Of a DNA stretch of 38,316 bases, positions 15,839 through 24,591 are shown piece by piece. Source of the DNA: Paraburkholderia phenoliruptrix (GTDB lineage: Bacteria > Pseudomonadota > Gammaproteobacteria > Burkholderiales > Burkholderiaceae); the NCBI RefSeq assembly GCF_902859825.1, contig NZ_CADIKB010000049.1, positions 1-38,316 of the forward strand, in the 5' to 3' direction. The notes beneath the pieces are model-generated. The model had not been told where the DNA came from. It worked only from the letters and a program-made list of their open reading frames with translations, and made no database searches. Each line of letters begins with the position of its first letter. Within the stretch, counting starts at the first letter, position 1. Made by a program: the position numbers and the translations under genes.

Positions 15839-16148
15839 GGTCGTACTCGGGTCGTTGCTGGCAGTCGCCCTGATCTCGTCGTCGCAGGCCTTCGCGACGC
15901 TGACATTGCCGATCACCGGCATTTTGTGCGACTTCTTCAACCTGATGACGGGCCAGGTGGGCTACGCGATCTCGGGGATCATCGTGGTGATCCTCGGCAT
16001 TATGTGGGCCGCTGGCGAAGTCAGTGGTTGGGTCGGTCGCGGCCTTGCGGTGATCGTCGGAATTTCGATTGCGTTGCAGGCAGCAACCTGGCTCGGCGCT
16101 ATCCAGACCGACGGTGGCGGTACGGGCAGCGGCTGCTCGGGCGCGTAA
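15777..16148 (+). CDS. virB2: VirB2/TrbC-family major T4SS pilin
   Basis: 123 residues. A signal-like hydrophobic segment (VVLGSLLAVALISSSQAFA, about 22-40) is followed by the mature pilin with two membrane helices (VGYAISGIIVVILGIMWAAG and GRGLAVIVGISIALQAATWL) joined by a short polar loop, the VirB2/TrbC pattern. The C-terminus is Gly-rich with one Cys. GGAG stands 8-9 nt before the ATG at 15777, and the gene overlaps the end of virB11 by 62 nt in another frame. It should form the conjugative pilus fibre. Located between virB11 and virB3 as in Trb-type clusters. Confidence 0.88.
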   Translation: MKRLMSRFSAAIKGSSPEQRRVVLGSLLAVALISSSQAFATLTLPITGILCDFFNLMTGQVGYAISGIIVVILGIMWAAGEVSGWVGRGLAVIVGISIALQAATWLGAIQTDGGGTGSGCSGA

Positions 16149-16158
16149 AGGGGATGAG

Positions 16159-16479
16159 ATGGATTACGAACCTCGAACGACAGTAATCCACTCTTCCCTG
16201 ATGCGCATCAAGACGATCGCCGGGGTGGAAGAGCGTCTCGCAAAAGTCCACCTGGCGATCGCTATCGCGATGTTGGGAGTGTGGCGGATCTGGCTGTACC
16301 TCCCGTTTTGCGTGGCGGTACACCTGTTTCTGGTGTGGCTGACAAAGCGTGACGAAAGCATCTTCCTGATCTACACGCAGTACAGCCGGCAGTCCGACGT
16401 CTATGACCCTTGGGTACGGATCGATCGGAAGTCGAAAGTGAAACGGCCTCATGGCTTTGGGCGTGACATCCTATGTTGA
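16159..16479 (+). CDS. virB3: VirB3/TrbD-family inner-membrane protein
   Basis: 106 residues. One hydrophobic block (about 34-64: LAIAIAMLGVWRIWLYL then FCVAVHLFLVWL) gives one or two membrane passes, followed by KRDESIF and YDPW, the short VirB3/TrbD signature in which the membrane hairpin precedes a conserved D-P motif. VirB3 works with VirB4 in pilus assembly. GGGGATGAG precedes the ATG at 16159, which is preferred to an upstream in-frame start inside virB2. Its end overlaps the start of virB4 by 7 nt. Confidence 0.85.
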   Translation: MDYEPRTTVIHSSLMRIKTIAGVEERLAKVHLAIAIAMLGVWRIWLYLPFCVAVHLFLVWLTKRDESIFLIYTQYSRQSDVYDPWVRIDRKSKVKRPHGFGRDILC

Positions 16480-19007
16480 GTATTAAGACAGTCCTCGGGT
16501 CGTACCTGAAATCGGTTAAGAGCTTTTCGGAACTCGTGCCGTGGATGGGTATGAACGCCGCAGATATGGTGTTCAACCTCGACGGGTCGATGATGGTCGT
16601 GTACGAGGTGGCGGGTATTGATGCCGAGGGCCGTCTCCCGATCGAAACGGACGGATTCGTCGAAAACTTCGAGCGAGCGCTCAAGGGGTTCGACGAACAT
16701 ATTCTGGTGTGGTCCATCATGGACCGTCGCAGGACGGAGTACTACCCTGACGCTGACTTCCCGTCGACGATTGGCAAGTTCCTCGATTTGTTGTGGAAGC
16801 AGCATCTGTTCGGTCAGAGGCAGTACGAAAACAGACACTACTTTGCGGTGGTCTATCGCAATCTGGGTGGTTCAGGCGGATTTTTCGATAAGCTGACCAA
16901 TCACATGGATCGGCACAAGGTTGGCATGTTTAAAGCCTTGAGTGCGATTTTGTTTTCAGCCACTTCCGCGAAGAAAAACGCGGCGCTCGCGTTCGAGCAG
17001 TTCGACGCGCACGAAACTCACTTTCGCCAAATTCTCGAAGAATTCGAGACGACCGTGAATTCGCTCGGCTTCCGCCGCCTCCAGAGCAACGAACTGATGA
17101 CATTCATGCATCAGCGCGTAAGCCCGCCGAACGATCATCATCGAGTGGCGATTCCGGATATTCCGGTGTACCTCAATACGTACTTGCCAGATTCGACGCT
17201 TCGCCGGAGAAAGAAGCATCTTGAGTTCGAGGGCGACGTGACGCGCTACGTCGGCGCCATGAGCGTGAAGAATTGGCCGAATGTCATCGCGCCTGGGGTG
17301 ACCGATCCGCTGCTGCAAATCGACGGGGAAATCACGGTCAGCCAGTGTTTCGAATTTTGGGGAAACGAACGGGCGAAAAAGTACATACAGGCCACGCAGG
17401 ACCACTTCATGGCGAGTACCAAGCGTTGGACAACGCACATGGTGGAGCAGTTGACGAAAACGGAGTCGGACAAGATCGACGCCGGCAAACTAGCACTGGC
17501 CGAGGATGCCTCGTCCGCGCTGGAAGATCTTACTGCGCTCGACCGTGCTTACGGGCACTACAACATGACCATTCTCTGCTACGGCGACACCGAAGAAGAG
17601 ATGGAGCAGACGCTGAAGGACGTCGGCAGCACTATGCGCACCTCTGTTGGTGCGAAGGTTGTTCGAGAGCGGATGTATGCGCTATCGGCATTTACGGCAA
17701 CGTTGCCAGGACAGTGGGCCAACATCGTTCGATGGGGCTTCATCAATGTTGGGAATCTCGCGGATCTCGCACAGCTTCGCGCGATCCGGACGGGCGATCG
17801 CCGCAATTCACACCTGTCGGGCCAATTGCAGCGGCCTATACCGGCGCTGGCGCTTTTGCCCACCGAGCACAACGTGCCATTCAACTACAACTTCCACCAA
17901 GGGGATTTGCCGCACTTCTTCGTGGTGGGCCCGTCGCGGTCGGGTAAGACAACGTTACTCAATTTCCTGATTTCGCAGTTCTTTAAGTATCACCCGTGCA
18001 ATGTCCTGATTTTCGATAAGGACTATTCGTGCTACGTCGCATCTGGTCTTCAGGGCGCGAAGCATATCGATATGAACCCGAGCACGGGAAAGGCGCCTCG
18101 CATGAATCCTCTTCGCGTCGTGAACGATCCGACGAAGCGCGGATGGCTGATGCGCTGGCTACAACTGATCGTGACGCTTCGGCAATACGAGTGGAAGACC
18201 GAAGACGAACTCGACATGAACAAGGCGCTCAACATGTTGGCTGAGCAACCGCCGGAGAATTGGCGGCTCGCGAATCTGGCGGACTTTATGAGGGCGATTT
18301 CGCCCGCGTTGTACAAGGAATTGCAGCCTTGGCTCGAGGACGGCGGTACGTACCCGCATTTCGATAGCTCCGAAGACGACTTTAAGCTGTCGTCATTCAC
18401 CGACGTTGAAATGGGTGGATTGCTCGAGGACGAAATTCTGGCACCAGTTTTCGTCGACTACGCGTTCTTTTGCATCGACGAGATGCTGGTCCTCGATCCG
18501 GAGCACGGCATCAAGCCGACCTTGATCTATCTCGAGGAGGTTTGGTATTTGTTGAAAAACAAAAAGCTCCGTGAGCGCTTTGACAACTGGCTGCGCACTC
18601 TCGCCAAGAAAAACGCAATAGTCGGTATGACTACGCAATCGTTGAAAGAAATCGCCGACAGCGACATCTTCACCACGATCATCGACAACATCCAGAACCG
18701 GATCTTCTTGCCGAACCCGAGTGTGATGGCCCACTTGGAGCTCTACCGCGACAAGTTCCAGCTGAACGATGAGCAGATTGAGCGGATCCGGACTGCGACG
18801 CGCAAGGTGCAGTACTACTTCGTCAATCCGGAAGGGATGTCGCGTATGGCGAACGTCCGCTTCCCGCCGGAGATGCTCGCGTGTCTGCGGTCGGATCATC
18901 TCGCGATCCAGAAGTACAAGGAGTTTCGCGCCAAGTTGGTGCCGGACTGGGAAGAGCAGTACATCGAGGAAATGGTGCGTCTGGGGGAGGTTGCAAAGAA
19001 TGAATAA
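16473..19007 (+). CDS. virB4: VirB4/TrbE-family T4SS ATPase
   Basis: 844 residues, typical of VirB4. The N-terminal half (about 30-330) is the CagE/TrbE/VirB domain, including a KNWP segment; the C-terminal half is the ATPase with Walker A GPSRSGKT (486-493) and a Walker B region LIYLEEVWYLL (684 onward). The Walker B carries Glu-Glu where family members usually have Asp-Glu, a conservative change. VirB4 energises pilin extraction and substrate transfer at the inner membrane. It overlaps virB3 by 7 nt and the first TrbJ gene by 8 nt. Confidence 0.93.
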   Translation: MLSIKTVLGSYLKSVKSFSELVPWMGMNAADMVFNLDGSMMVVYEVAGIDAEGRLPIETDGFVENFERALKGFDEHILVWSIMDRRRTEYYPDADFPSTIGKFLDLLWKQHLFGQRQYENRHYFAVVYRNLGGSGGFFDKLTNHMDRHKVGMFKALSAILFSATSAKKNAALAFEQFDAHETHFRQILEEFETTVNSLGFRRLQSNELMTFMHQRVSPPNDHHRVAIPDIPVYLNTYLPDSTLRRRKKHLEFEGDVTRYVGAMSVKNWPNVIAPGVTDPLLQIDGEITVSQCFEFWGNERAKKYIQATQDHFMASTKRWTTHMVEQLTKTESDKIDAGKLALAEDASSALEDLTALDRAYGHYNMTILCYGDTEEEMEQTLKDVGSTMRTSVGAKVVRERMYALSAFTATLPGQWANIVRWGFINVGNLADLAQLRAIRTGDRRNSHLSGQLQRPIPALALLPTEHNVPFNYNFHQGDLPHFFVVGPSRSGKTTLLNFLISQFFKYHPCNVLIFDKDYSCYVASGLQGAKHIDMNPSTGKAPRMNPLRVVNDPTKRGWLMRWLQLIVTLRQYEWKTEDELDMNKALNMLAEQPPENWRLANLADFMRAISPALYKELQPWLEDGGTYPHFDSSEDDFKLSSFTDVEMGGLLEDEILAPVFVDYAFFCIDEMLVLDPEHGIKPTLIYLEEVWYLLKNKKLRERFDNWLRTLAKKNAIVGMTTQSLKEIADSDIFTTIIDNIQNRIFLPNPSVMAHLELYRDKFQLNDEQIERIRTATRKVQYYFVNPEGMSRMANVRFPPEMLACLRSDHLAIQKYKEFRAKLVPDWEEQYIEEMVRLGEVAKNE

Positions 19008-19761
19008 AGCCATCGCAGTGCTGTTGGCCATTGCATTCTCAAGTTCGTGCTACGCCGGCGGTATGCCGGTGTTTACCGGCGGGTTGGTGTTTGACCCGAC
19101 CAACTTCTCGCAGAACATCATCAAAGCCGCACAGACCGCACAAAAGGTGGTCGTGGAAGGGCAAAGATATGCGTTGCAGCTCCAGCAGTACGAGATGCAG
19201 GTCAAGCAACTGGCGGCCATTAATCCGCAGCAGCTTGCGGCATTAGGTGGAGTGTCCGTCACAAACCTGACGGCGGTGAACAACTACGTTTCCAGCCTGC
19301 AGAACGTCGTCGGGGACCTGAATAATGTCTCGGCGGCGTTGAATAACCGCTTTACGGAGGCGCAGCTCTCTGGGCAGACGTGGTCGCAGTATCTGGCCTC
19401 TCAGCAAGCCGCGATCAAAGCGAAGGTTCAGTCAGCTCAGATTCGCGCGCAAAACGAGGCGGCCACGCTGCAATCGGTGCAGAACGATTATGCGTTGGCG
19501 GCGCAGTGGCAGGCGCGTATTCCGGCAACCATGGGAACTAACGAGGACGTGCAACTGCTGGACGCCCAGATGAACCGGGTCCTCATGCAAAACTCACAGA
19601 TCATCAAAATGCTGGCCGAAAAGAACGGAGTTATGAAGGCGAATGACGAGGCCGACGAACTGGGCAGAAGGAATCAAGATGCAGCGGCGCGGAGCGTATT
19701 TAACGGCGCCATTCAACAGGACAACCAGAGTGGGCAGTCGTTGATCAACGGTCTGCAGTAG
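19000..19761 (+). CDS. trbJ: TrbJ/VirB5-family protein, copy 1
   Basis: 253 residues with an N-terminal signal peptide (MNKAIAVLLAIAFSSSCYA, cleavage near 19) and a mature part that is nearly all helix, rich in Gln and Ala. Landmarks are VFDPTNFSQN, QLQQYEMQVKQLAAI and QSAQIRAQNEAATLQSVQNDY, as in TrbJ. VirB5/TrbJ proteins are exported minor pilus-tip components that contact recipients. The ATG at 19000 overlaps the end of virB4; GGGGGAGG lies 11 nt upstream. A second, clearly paralogous gene follows at 19790. Confidence 0.85.
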   Translation: MNKAIAVLLAIAFSSSCYAGGMPVFTGGLVFDPTNFSQNIIKAAQTAQKVVVEGQRYALQLQQYEMQVKQLAAINPQQLAALGGVSVTNLTAVNNYVSSLQNVVGDLNNVSAALNNRFTEAQLSGQTWSQYLASQQAAIKAKVQSAQIRAQNEAATLQSVQNDYALAAQWQARIPATMGTNEDVQLLDAQMNRVLMQNSQIIKMLAEKNGVMKANDEADELGRRNQDAAARSVFNGAIQQDNQSGQSLINGLQ

Positions 19762-19789
19762 TTATCCTACGACACGAGAGGAAAGAGCG

Positions 19790-20530
19790 ATGAAAAAGAT
19801 TATTGGTGCAGTGCTGCTTATGCTCGCTTCGAAGGCGTCGTTTGCGCAGTACATCGTCTTCGACCCGACGAACTATGCTCAAAACCTGACGACCGCGGCT
19901 CAGGCGGTCCAGTCGGTACTCAAGGAGGCCCAGCAGTACTCCACCCAACTCCTGCAGTACGAAAACGAAGTTAAGCAACTCGCATCGATTGGGCCGGAGG
20001 CGTTGAACACGTTGAAAAACGTTAGCAACGTCAATCTAAACAATATCAATGGCTACATTTATTCGCTGAATTCGCTGTACGGCAACCTGTCAGGTATGTC
20101 GAATCAGATCTCGACGCAGTTCTCGGCCGCCCAGCTGAGCAACATGACGTGGGATCAATACATGGCGAAGCAGAAGCAGGATATCCAGAACGGTATCGGA
20201 GCTGCGCAGATTCGAGCACAGAATGAGGCGAATACGCTTAGCTCCATCCAGCAGGACTACGCGATGGCGCAGCAGTGGCAGTCCCAGATCCCGACGACGT
20301 CGGGTATCCACGAGTCGATGCAACTGATGAACCAGCAGATGAATCGCGTGGTCATGCAGAACGCCCAGTTGATGCAGCAACTGCAGGCGACGAACGGCAG
20401 CGCGAAGGCGATGGACGACATGAACAAAGCTATTGCTAAACAGCGGAACAATGACGCGCTCCAGTCGATTGACCAGACCATCAGCACCGACAACGGAAAC
20501 ATGACCTCGCTGGTCAACGGATTGAAATAG
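19790..20530 (+). CDS. trbJ: TrbJ/VirB5-family protein, copy 2 (tandem paralogue)
   Basis: 246 residues, colinear with the gene just upstream: signal peptide MKKIIGAVLLMLASKASFA, then VFDPTNYAQNLTTAAQAV, LLQYENEVKQLASIG, AQIRAQNEANTLSSIQQDY and QLMNQQMNRVVMQNAQ. Every block has a counterpart in copy 1, but identity is only moderate, so the duplication is old. GAGAGGAAAGAGCG precedes the ATG. Two VirB5-like tips might be mixed, alternative, or used by different pili; the sequence does not say which. Confidence 0.85.
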   Translation: MKKIIGAVLLMLASKASFAQYIVFDPTNYAQNLTTAAQAVQSVLKEAQQYSTQLLQYENEVKQLASIGPEALNTLKNVSNVNLNNINGYIYSLNSLYGNLSGMSNQISTQFSAAQLSNMTWDQYMAKQKQDIQNGIGAAQIRAQNEANTLSSIQQDYAMAQQWQSQIPTTSGIHESMQLMNQQMNRVVMQNAQLMQQLQATNGSAKAMDDMNKAIAKQRNNDALQSIDQTISTDNGNMTSLVNGLK

Positions 20531-20592
20531 TACTCCCGACTGCGAGTTACAGCGGATCAGCCGTTGCGTGAAGTGCATCTAAGGAAGCCGGT

Positions 20593-21903
20593 ATGTTAAG
20601 TGTGAGTATGCAATTTTCCTGGAAACGTCTGACCGATCGGGCGCGAATATTGGACCTGCTTTCGGTCGTGGCGTTTATTGCGTGCATGCTTTTCTCGCTC
20701 TCGGCTTTCGCGCAGAGCTCGGGCTCGTCGGGAATCTCGATATCCGCGGCCGACTCGGGTTTCGTCTCGCAGGTGACGTCGGATCTGAATCAACTGGAAA
20801 GCACGATTCAGTCGAACTTTAGTAGCATGAGCGGTACGCTGGCCGCGGATGGTACCGAGCTCGAGTGGGCGCTCTTTAGCGTGATGTTCGTGTGGACGGC
20901 AATCACGGGAATGCTGAAAGGGGAGTCACTGGGGGAGGTGTTCGCGCAGATCATCATCCAGATCCTTATGCTTGGGATCGTGATGGCGTGCCTGAACTCG
21001 AGTTCACAGAACGCCCTTACCCAAACTTTCACGACCATTGCGAACCAGTTTGGCGCTGGTACGAACCTGTCGGGGGGGGTCAAGAGTTTCTTCACCGCTA
21101 TCTCGAGCCTTTGGACTAGCTCCGGAGGTAGTTCGACGTCTTCGAGCTCCAGCGGGAGCAACTGGTTCTCGTCGCTGTTTCATACGATTGGCGATTTCGA
21201 CCTTGGGTCGATCCTCGCTGGTCTCGCAATTGTGATTCTGAAGTTGGCGACAACGGTGATTGTGGCGGGTGCCGCGGCGCTATGGGCAGGGAATTACATC
21301 TTGTCGCAGATGAAGGTGTACATCGGTCTGGCGGTTGCGCCCGTGATGGTGCCGTGGCTTCTCATGCCGTACACCACCTTCCTGTTCGATGGGTGGTTGA
21401 AGTACATGATCGGCGCCGGCATGATGCAGATCGTCGGTGCGATCATGATCAAGATGACCAATACCTTGATGACCACTATGACGACGGTTGCCCAGGGGGC
21501 GACGGCGACGAACGTCATCCTGTACGTGGTCCTAGTCGTACTCGCTTTGGTGATCGCGTACATGATGTCAGAGATTAACGGTATTGCGATGGGACTGCTC
21601 GGAGGTGGCTCCCGAGTTGGTATGGGCTTCAGCGCATGGACCAGCGTGAAAAACTGGGGGCCGCACCGTGGGCTCGGACTTGCTGCCGGGCGCTCTGCCG
21701 GACTCGCAGGCAAAGGCGCGCGTGCAGTTGGCCAAGGCGCCAAGTCGGCTGGACAGGCTGCGCTCAACCGCATTCGGGGCGGCGGTGGCGGGGTACGAGG
21801 CGGCGGCGGTGGTGGCGGGGGGGCGAGGAATACGATGGCTTCTAGCGGCGGAGTTCGGGCAACCATGGCCCAGGCCCGCAGTGGCGGCTCATCCAGGCCT
21901 TAA
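20593..21903 (+). CDS. virB6: VirB6/TrbL-family polytopic membrane protein
   Basis: 436 residues. A hydrophobic N-terminus (LLSVVAFIACMLFSLSAFAQ) could be a signal or first membrane segment. A long polar, Ser-rich loop precedes six or so hydrophobic helices between about 90 and 345, including ALWAGNYILSQMKVYIGLAVAP, a TrbL-like block. The C-terminal 80 residues are Gly/Arg-rich (poly-Gly stretch) and probably cytoplasmic. VirB6/TrbL lines the inner-membrane part of the channel. AAGGAAG precedes the ATG. Position after TrbJ matches Trb-type gene order. Confidence 0.88.
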   Translation: MLSVSMQFSWKRLTDRARILDLLSVVAFIACMLFSLSAFAQSSGSSGISISAADSGFVSQVTSDLNQLESTIQSNFSSMSGTLAADGTELEWALFSVMFVWTAITGMLKGESLGEVFAQIIIQILMLGIVMACLNSSSQNALTQTFTTIANQFGAGTNLSGGVKSFFTAISSLWTSSGGSSTSSSSSGSNWFSSLFHTIGDFDLGSILAGLAIVILKLATTVIVAGAAALWAGNYILSQMKVYIGLAVAPVMVPWLLMPYTTFLFDGWLKYMIGAGMMQIVGAIMIKMTNTLMTTMTTVAQGATATNVILYVVLVVLALVIAYMMSEINGIAMGLLGGGSRVGMGFSAWTSVKNWGPHRGLGLAAGRSAGLAGKGARAVGQGAKSAGQAALNRIRGGGGGVRGGGGGGGGARNTMASSGGVRATMAQARSGGSSRP

Positions 21904-21940
21904 CACGTCGTTCTATTGATAGGAAAGTGAAAGGAGGCTT

Positions 21941-22231
21941 ATGAGCACCACCGACGCTGAAGGTCGCGACGGCCAGGCGAAGAGGTCGTTCAAGGAAGCG
22001 TTTGTGGATACGCTTCACATGCTTCGCGCTGGGCCCGATACTGAGGAGGAGTGGGACGCGCGAGAAACGGAGTTGCACGCTATGGTGCGCGAGTCCGTCC
22101 CCAGTGCGATCGGCGTGACGCTCGCACGGACGCTCATTGAGCAACCGCTTGTGTTCGTTGTAGGTGTCGGTGGGTTGCTCCTCTGGGTCGCTTTGGAAGC
22201 CGTGCCCTTCGTCTACCGTCTTTTCACCTAG
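21941..22231 (+). CDS. Small membrane protein (96 aa), function unknown
   Basis: A charged, helical N-terminal part (about 55 residues, rich in Glu/Asp/Arg) followed by one C-terminal hydrophobic helix (PLVFVVGVGGLLLWVALEAVP) and a short tail, so a likely tail-anchored inner-membrane protein. A strong ribosome-binding site (AAAGGAGG) lies 5-6 nt before the ATG. It is in line with virB6, 37 nt downstream. Not recognised; accessory T4SS or entry-exclusion functions are possible from size and place alone. Confidence 0.7.
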   Translation: MSTTDAEGRDGQAKRSFKEAFVDTLHMLRAGPDTEEEWDARETELHAMVRESVPSAIGVTLARTLIEQPLVFVVGVGGLLLWVALEAVPFVYRLFT

Positions 22232-22244
22232 CAGCCGCGGGGGC

Positions 22245-22272
22245 TTGTTTCCGGATCTCCTTCACGTACATT
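22245..22272 (+). promoter_or_regulatory. Predicted promoter ahead of the small lipoprotein and AAA+ genes
   Basis: TTGTTT (22245-22250), 16-nt spacer, TACATT (22267-22272). The -35 region GGCTTGTTTCCGGAT matches the right half of the shared operon-head element. A good ribosome-binding site (TAAGGAGA) follows before the ATG at 22295. Confidence 0.4.
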
Positions 22273-22294
22273 AGGGGGTAAGGAGATCGGAAAC

Positions 22295-22441
22295 ATGACC
22301 ACGCTCTACCGTACCATTCTTTTTGCCGCGCTCGCCTGCTATGGCTGGTACTACAACACCAGTCTGAATGTGGACGGTCCGTCGAGCGGCACTCAAGCAC
22401 ACGTCGGCTTGACGCATTCGTCCGTGAATGGAGGCGAGTGA
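22295..22441 (+). CDS. 48-aa membrane peptide or lipoprotein (VirB7-like candidate)
   Basis: ATG at 22295 with TAAGGAGA 9 nt upstream opens a 48-codon frame whose stop TGA shares one base with the ATG of the AAA+ ATPase, a clear sign of real translation. The N-terminus (MTTLYRTILFAALACYGWYY) is either a single membrane anchor or a short lipoprotein signal with ALAC as lipobox. The remaining 30 residues are polar. No other small VirB7-type lipoprotein is seen in this T4SS, so it is a candidate, though size and lipobox are the only support. Confidence 0.55.
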   Translation: MTTLYRTILFAALACYGWYYNTSLNVDGPSSGTQAHVGLTHSSVNGGE

Positions 22442-24384
22442 TGAACGGCTATTACCGGCGCTCGAACCCTCTCGATACGCTCCTTGGCGTTGCTGTGATT
22501 GCGCTGCTGGCATTTGCGGCGCTGTCGCTGATCGCATGGGCCTGGGAAACGTGGCAGCTGCTCACGTCGAATCAATCAGCGCATGACGTCGTTCTTTACG
22601 GCCGGGTGGCGTCGATTGTCATTGCGATCTTGGGACTCGCGGCTATCCGATTCCGCTCGGTCGCCTACCTTGCAATCACCGTTTTTGCGTTCAGTTGGCT
22701 GGCGCTGCGCTCGGGACAGGCAGGCGTTGGAGAGTTCTGGGGCTTCGCTGGCTTTCTGCCAATCCTCGCGGGTTACCCGTGGCTGGCCCGGAAGTTCCCG
22801 GAGGTGGCCGATGGTCGCGAACGCGCGCTCGCCGTGAACAATACGCAAGAAACTGGCTCGGCGCCGCTTCCGCATCTTCCGGTTTCGACGCCGCGTAAGA
22901 CCCTCGACTCGCTCGTGGGCATGGAGGATCTGAAAGATCGTCTTCGTGCCGCAGTGTCGGACATTCTGGCGAAGCGGGTTGAGGGCGAGGAGCCGCGCAA
23001 CGGCATTCTCCTGCACGGTGAGCCGGGGAACGGTAAGACGGAATTTGCCGAGTGTCTTGCGGGCGAATTCAAGCTTCCGCTGATCAAGCTGCGCAACAGC
23101 GATGTCGCCAGCCGTTGGAAGAACCAGACGACGGAGAGCATTGTTCAGGCGTTTGCTGACGCCAAGGCGCACGCCCCCTGCATGCTCTTCATCGACGAAG
23201 CAGAGAGCCTGCTCGCCGATCGTGCTGGGATGGCCGACTCCGGCGGCGAGGAGGGGAAGATGACGACGGCGCTACTGACTGAGCTGGTTGATATTCGTGC
23301 GCATCGAGTCGTGGTGGTTGCGGCAACGAACTATCTGGAGAAGATCGACGGCGCGGGTGCGCGTGAAGGACGATTCGATTTCAAAATCGAGGTGCCGACA
23401 CCGGATGAACCGGCGCGCCTCGCTCTTCTGCGCGCGGCGCTGAAGCGTCACGTGCCGTACGCCGAGATTTCGCCCAGCGCAGTCGAGCGCGCAGCCAAGC
23501 GGTGGGTCGGGTACTCCAGCAAGCGCATTCAGTCGGTCGGTGAGCAAATGCGGGAGATGAAGCGCACGACGAACCGGAACTGCTTCGAGTTCGACGATCT
23601 GATGGCGGCGATGCGAGCTCTTCAAGGCCGTGCCGGGAAAATACCGGAGAACACGAAGCGGCTGGACGAGATCATCCTCCCGGCGGCGTCGAGCAAGCGT
23701 TTGAGGGCCATCGCTACTCGGATGCTGAAAGTTGGTCAGATCGAGGAGTTGGGAGGCAAGGCGCCGACCGGCATCGTCTTCTATGGCCCTCCGGGGACGG
23801 GCAAGACCGAGGCAGCCCGGGCTTTGGCAAAGGAAACGGGCTGGGCATTCCTCCAGACGACCGGGAGTGCGCTTATGGCTGACCCATCATCGTGGGACAA
23901 GCTCATGCGCGAAGCGAAGGATATTCGCCCGGTAATCGTCTTTCTCGACGAGGCAGACGACATCCTCCGGAATCGTCAGATGTCCAACGTCACGGCTCTA
24001 ACCAACAAGATTCTGGTCTCGATGGACGGAGCCGCCGGCAAAACTCCAGATGTCGTCTTCGTCGCCGGCACGAACTTTATTGACGATATCGACGAGGCAG
24101 CGATGCGCGGAGGCCGCTTTACGGAGAAGGTGCGCTTCGATCTGCCCGATGAGGCGGGCGTCGAGAAGTACGTTTCTGGCTGGCTGGAAAAGCGAGGCAT
24201 CGAGCCGATGAACAGCTTTGTGGTGCGTGTGGTGGACGCCCTAAAGGGGCAGTCGATCGCGAACGTCGATGCCATCCTTCAAGAGGCAGTAAATCAGTGC
24301 GCCGTGCGGATGTTGGACGGTGAGGAGGCCAGCCTTACGGTAGACGACATCGTTGAGGCGCGGGAAACCATCTCTCGGAACTGA
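22441..24384 (+). CDS. Membrane-anchored tandem AAA+ ATPase
   Basis: 647 residues. The first 115 hold about four hydrophobic segments. Two AAA+ modules follow. The first has Walker A GEPGNGKT (193-200), Walker B FIDEAES (D252, E253), and ATNYLEKIDGAGAREGRFD around the sensor and Arg-finger region. The second has Walker A GPPGTGKT (449-456), Walker B FLDEADD (D503, E504) and a GTNFIDDIDEAAMRGGRF counterpart. The layout is Cdc48/FtsH-like, but there is no HExxH protease motif, so it should be an unfoldase or remodeller. GGAGG stands 6 nt before the ATG. It closes the virB11-virB6 operon and is followed by a terminator. Such a protein is not a standard T4SS part; it may act on pilus or channel subunits. 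Confidence 0.85.
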   Translation: MNGYYRRSNPLDTLLGVAVIALLAFAALSLIAWAWETWQLLTSNQSAHDVVLYGRVASIVIAILGLAAIRFRSVAYLAITVFAFSWLALRSGQAGVGEFWGFAGFLPILAGYPWLARKFPEVADGRERALAVNNTQETGSAPLPHLPVSTPRKTLDSLVGMEDLKDRLRAAVSDILAKRVEGEEPRNGILLHGEPGNGKTEFAECLAGEFKLPLIKLRNSDVASRWKNQTTESIVQAFADAKAHAPCMLFIDEAESLLADRAGMADSGGEEGKMTTALLTELVDIRAHRVVVVAATNYLEKIDGAGAREGRFDFKIEVPTPDEPARLALLRAALKRHVPYAEISPSAVERAAKRWVGYSSKRIQSVGEQMREMKRTTNRNCFEFDDLMAAMRALQGRAGKIPENTKRLDEIILPAASSKRLRAIATRMLKVGQIEELGGKAPTGIVFYGPPGTGKTEAARALAKETGWAFLQTTGSALMADPSSWDKLMREAKDIRPVIVFLDEADDILRNRQMSNVTALTNKILVSMDGAAGKTPDVVFVAGTNFIDDIDEAAMRGGRFTEKVRFDLPDEAGVEKYVSGWLEKRGIEPMNSFVVRVVDALKGQSIANVDAILQEAVNQCAVRMLDGEEASLTVDDIVEARETISRN

Positions 24385-24403
24385 TCGAGATATCGCAGAG
24401 TCG

Positions 24404-24440
24404 GGGCAGTCCTTGTTTGACAAGGCCTGCCCTTTCCTAT
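24404..24440 (+). terminator. Rho-independent terminator after the AAA+ gene
   Basis: GGGCAGTCCTTG (24404-24415) pairs with CAAGGCCTGCCC (24421-24432) across a TTTGA loop, with one internal mismatch, then TTTCCTATTTTT. It ends the virB11-to-AAA+ transcript and separates it from the virB8 operon. Confidence 0.85.
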
Positions 24441-24497
24441 TTTTGGGCCTGCGGGTGAGGGACATCGCGGACGCGTTCGGGTAGATACGGTCCGCTC

Positions 24498-24574
24498 GGG
24501 GAAAGAGCCCCTTCTTAGGCATTGTTTTCGCATGGTTGACCCGTAAGCCCCCATGTTTTACTTCCTACTAAGAA
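24498..24574 (+). promoter_or_regulatory. Operon-head element and operator upstream of virB8
   Basis: GGAAAG (24500-24505) and GTTTTC (24524-24529) are the degenerate dyad arms, TAGGC (24516-24520) lies just before the right arm, and CATGTTTTACT (24552-24562) follows 28 bp after GTTT. The same blocks at the same spacing precede pilN and pilS. A repressor-type dyad TTCCTACTAAGAA (24562-24574) sits right on the expected transcription start. Confidence 0.6.
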
Positions 24575-24591
24575 ATCTCGGAGTGGGGAGC

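Noticed and set aside
21778..21825. Gly-codon-rich GGC/GGG tract as a structural DNA repeat
   Set aside because: Fully explained by the coding sequence of the Gly-rich VirB6 tail.
21294..21866. Pro-rich minus-strand frame opposite the end of virB6
   Set aside because: The proline run is merely the complement of the VirB6 poly-Gly tail.
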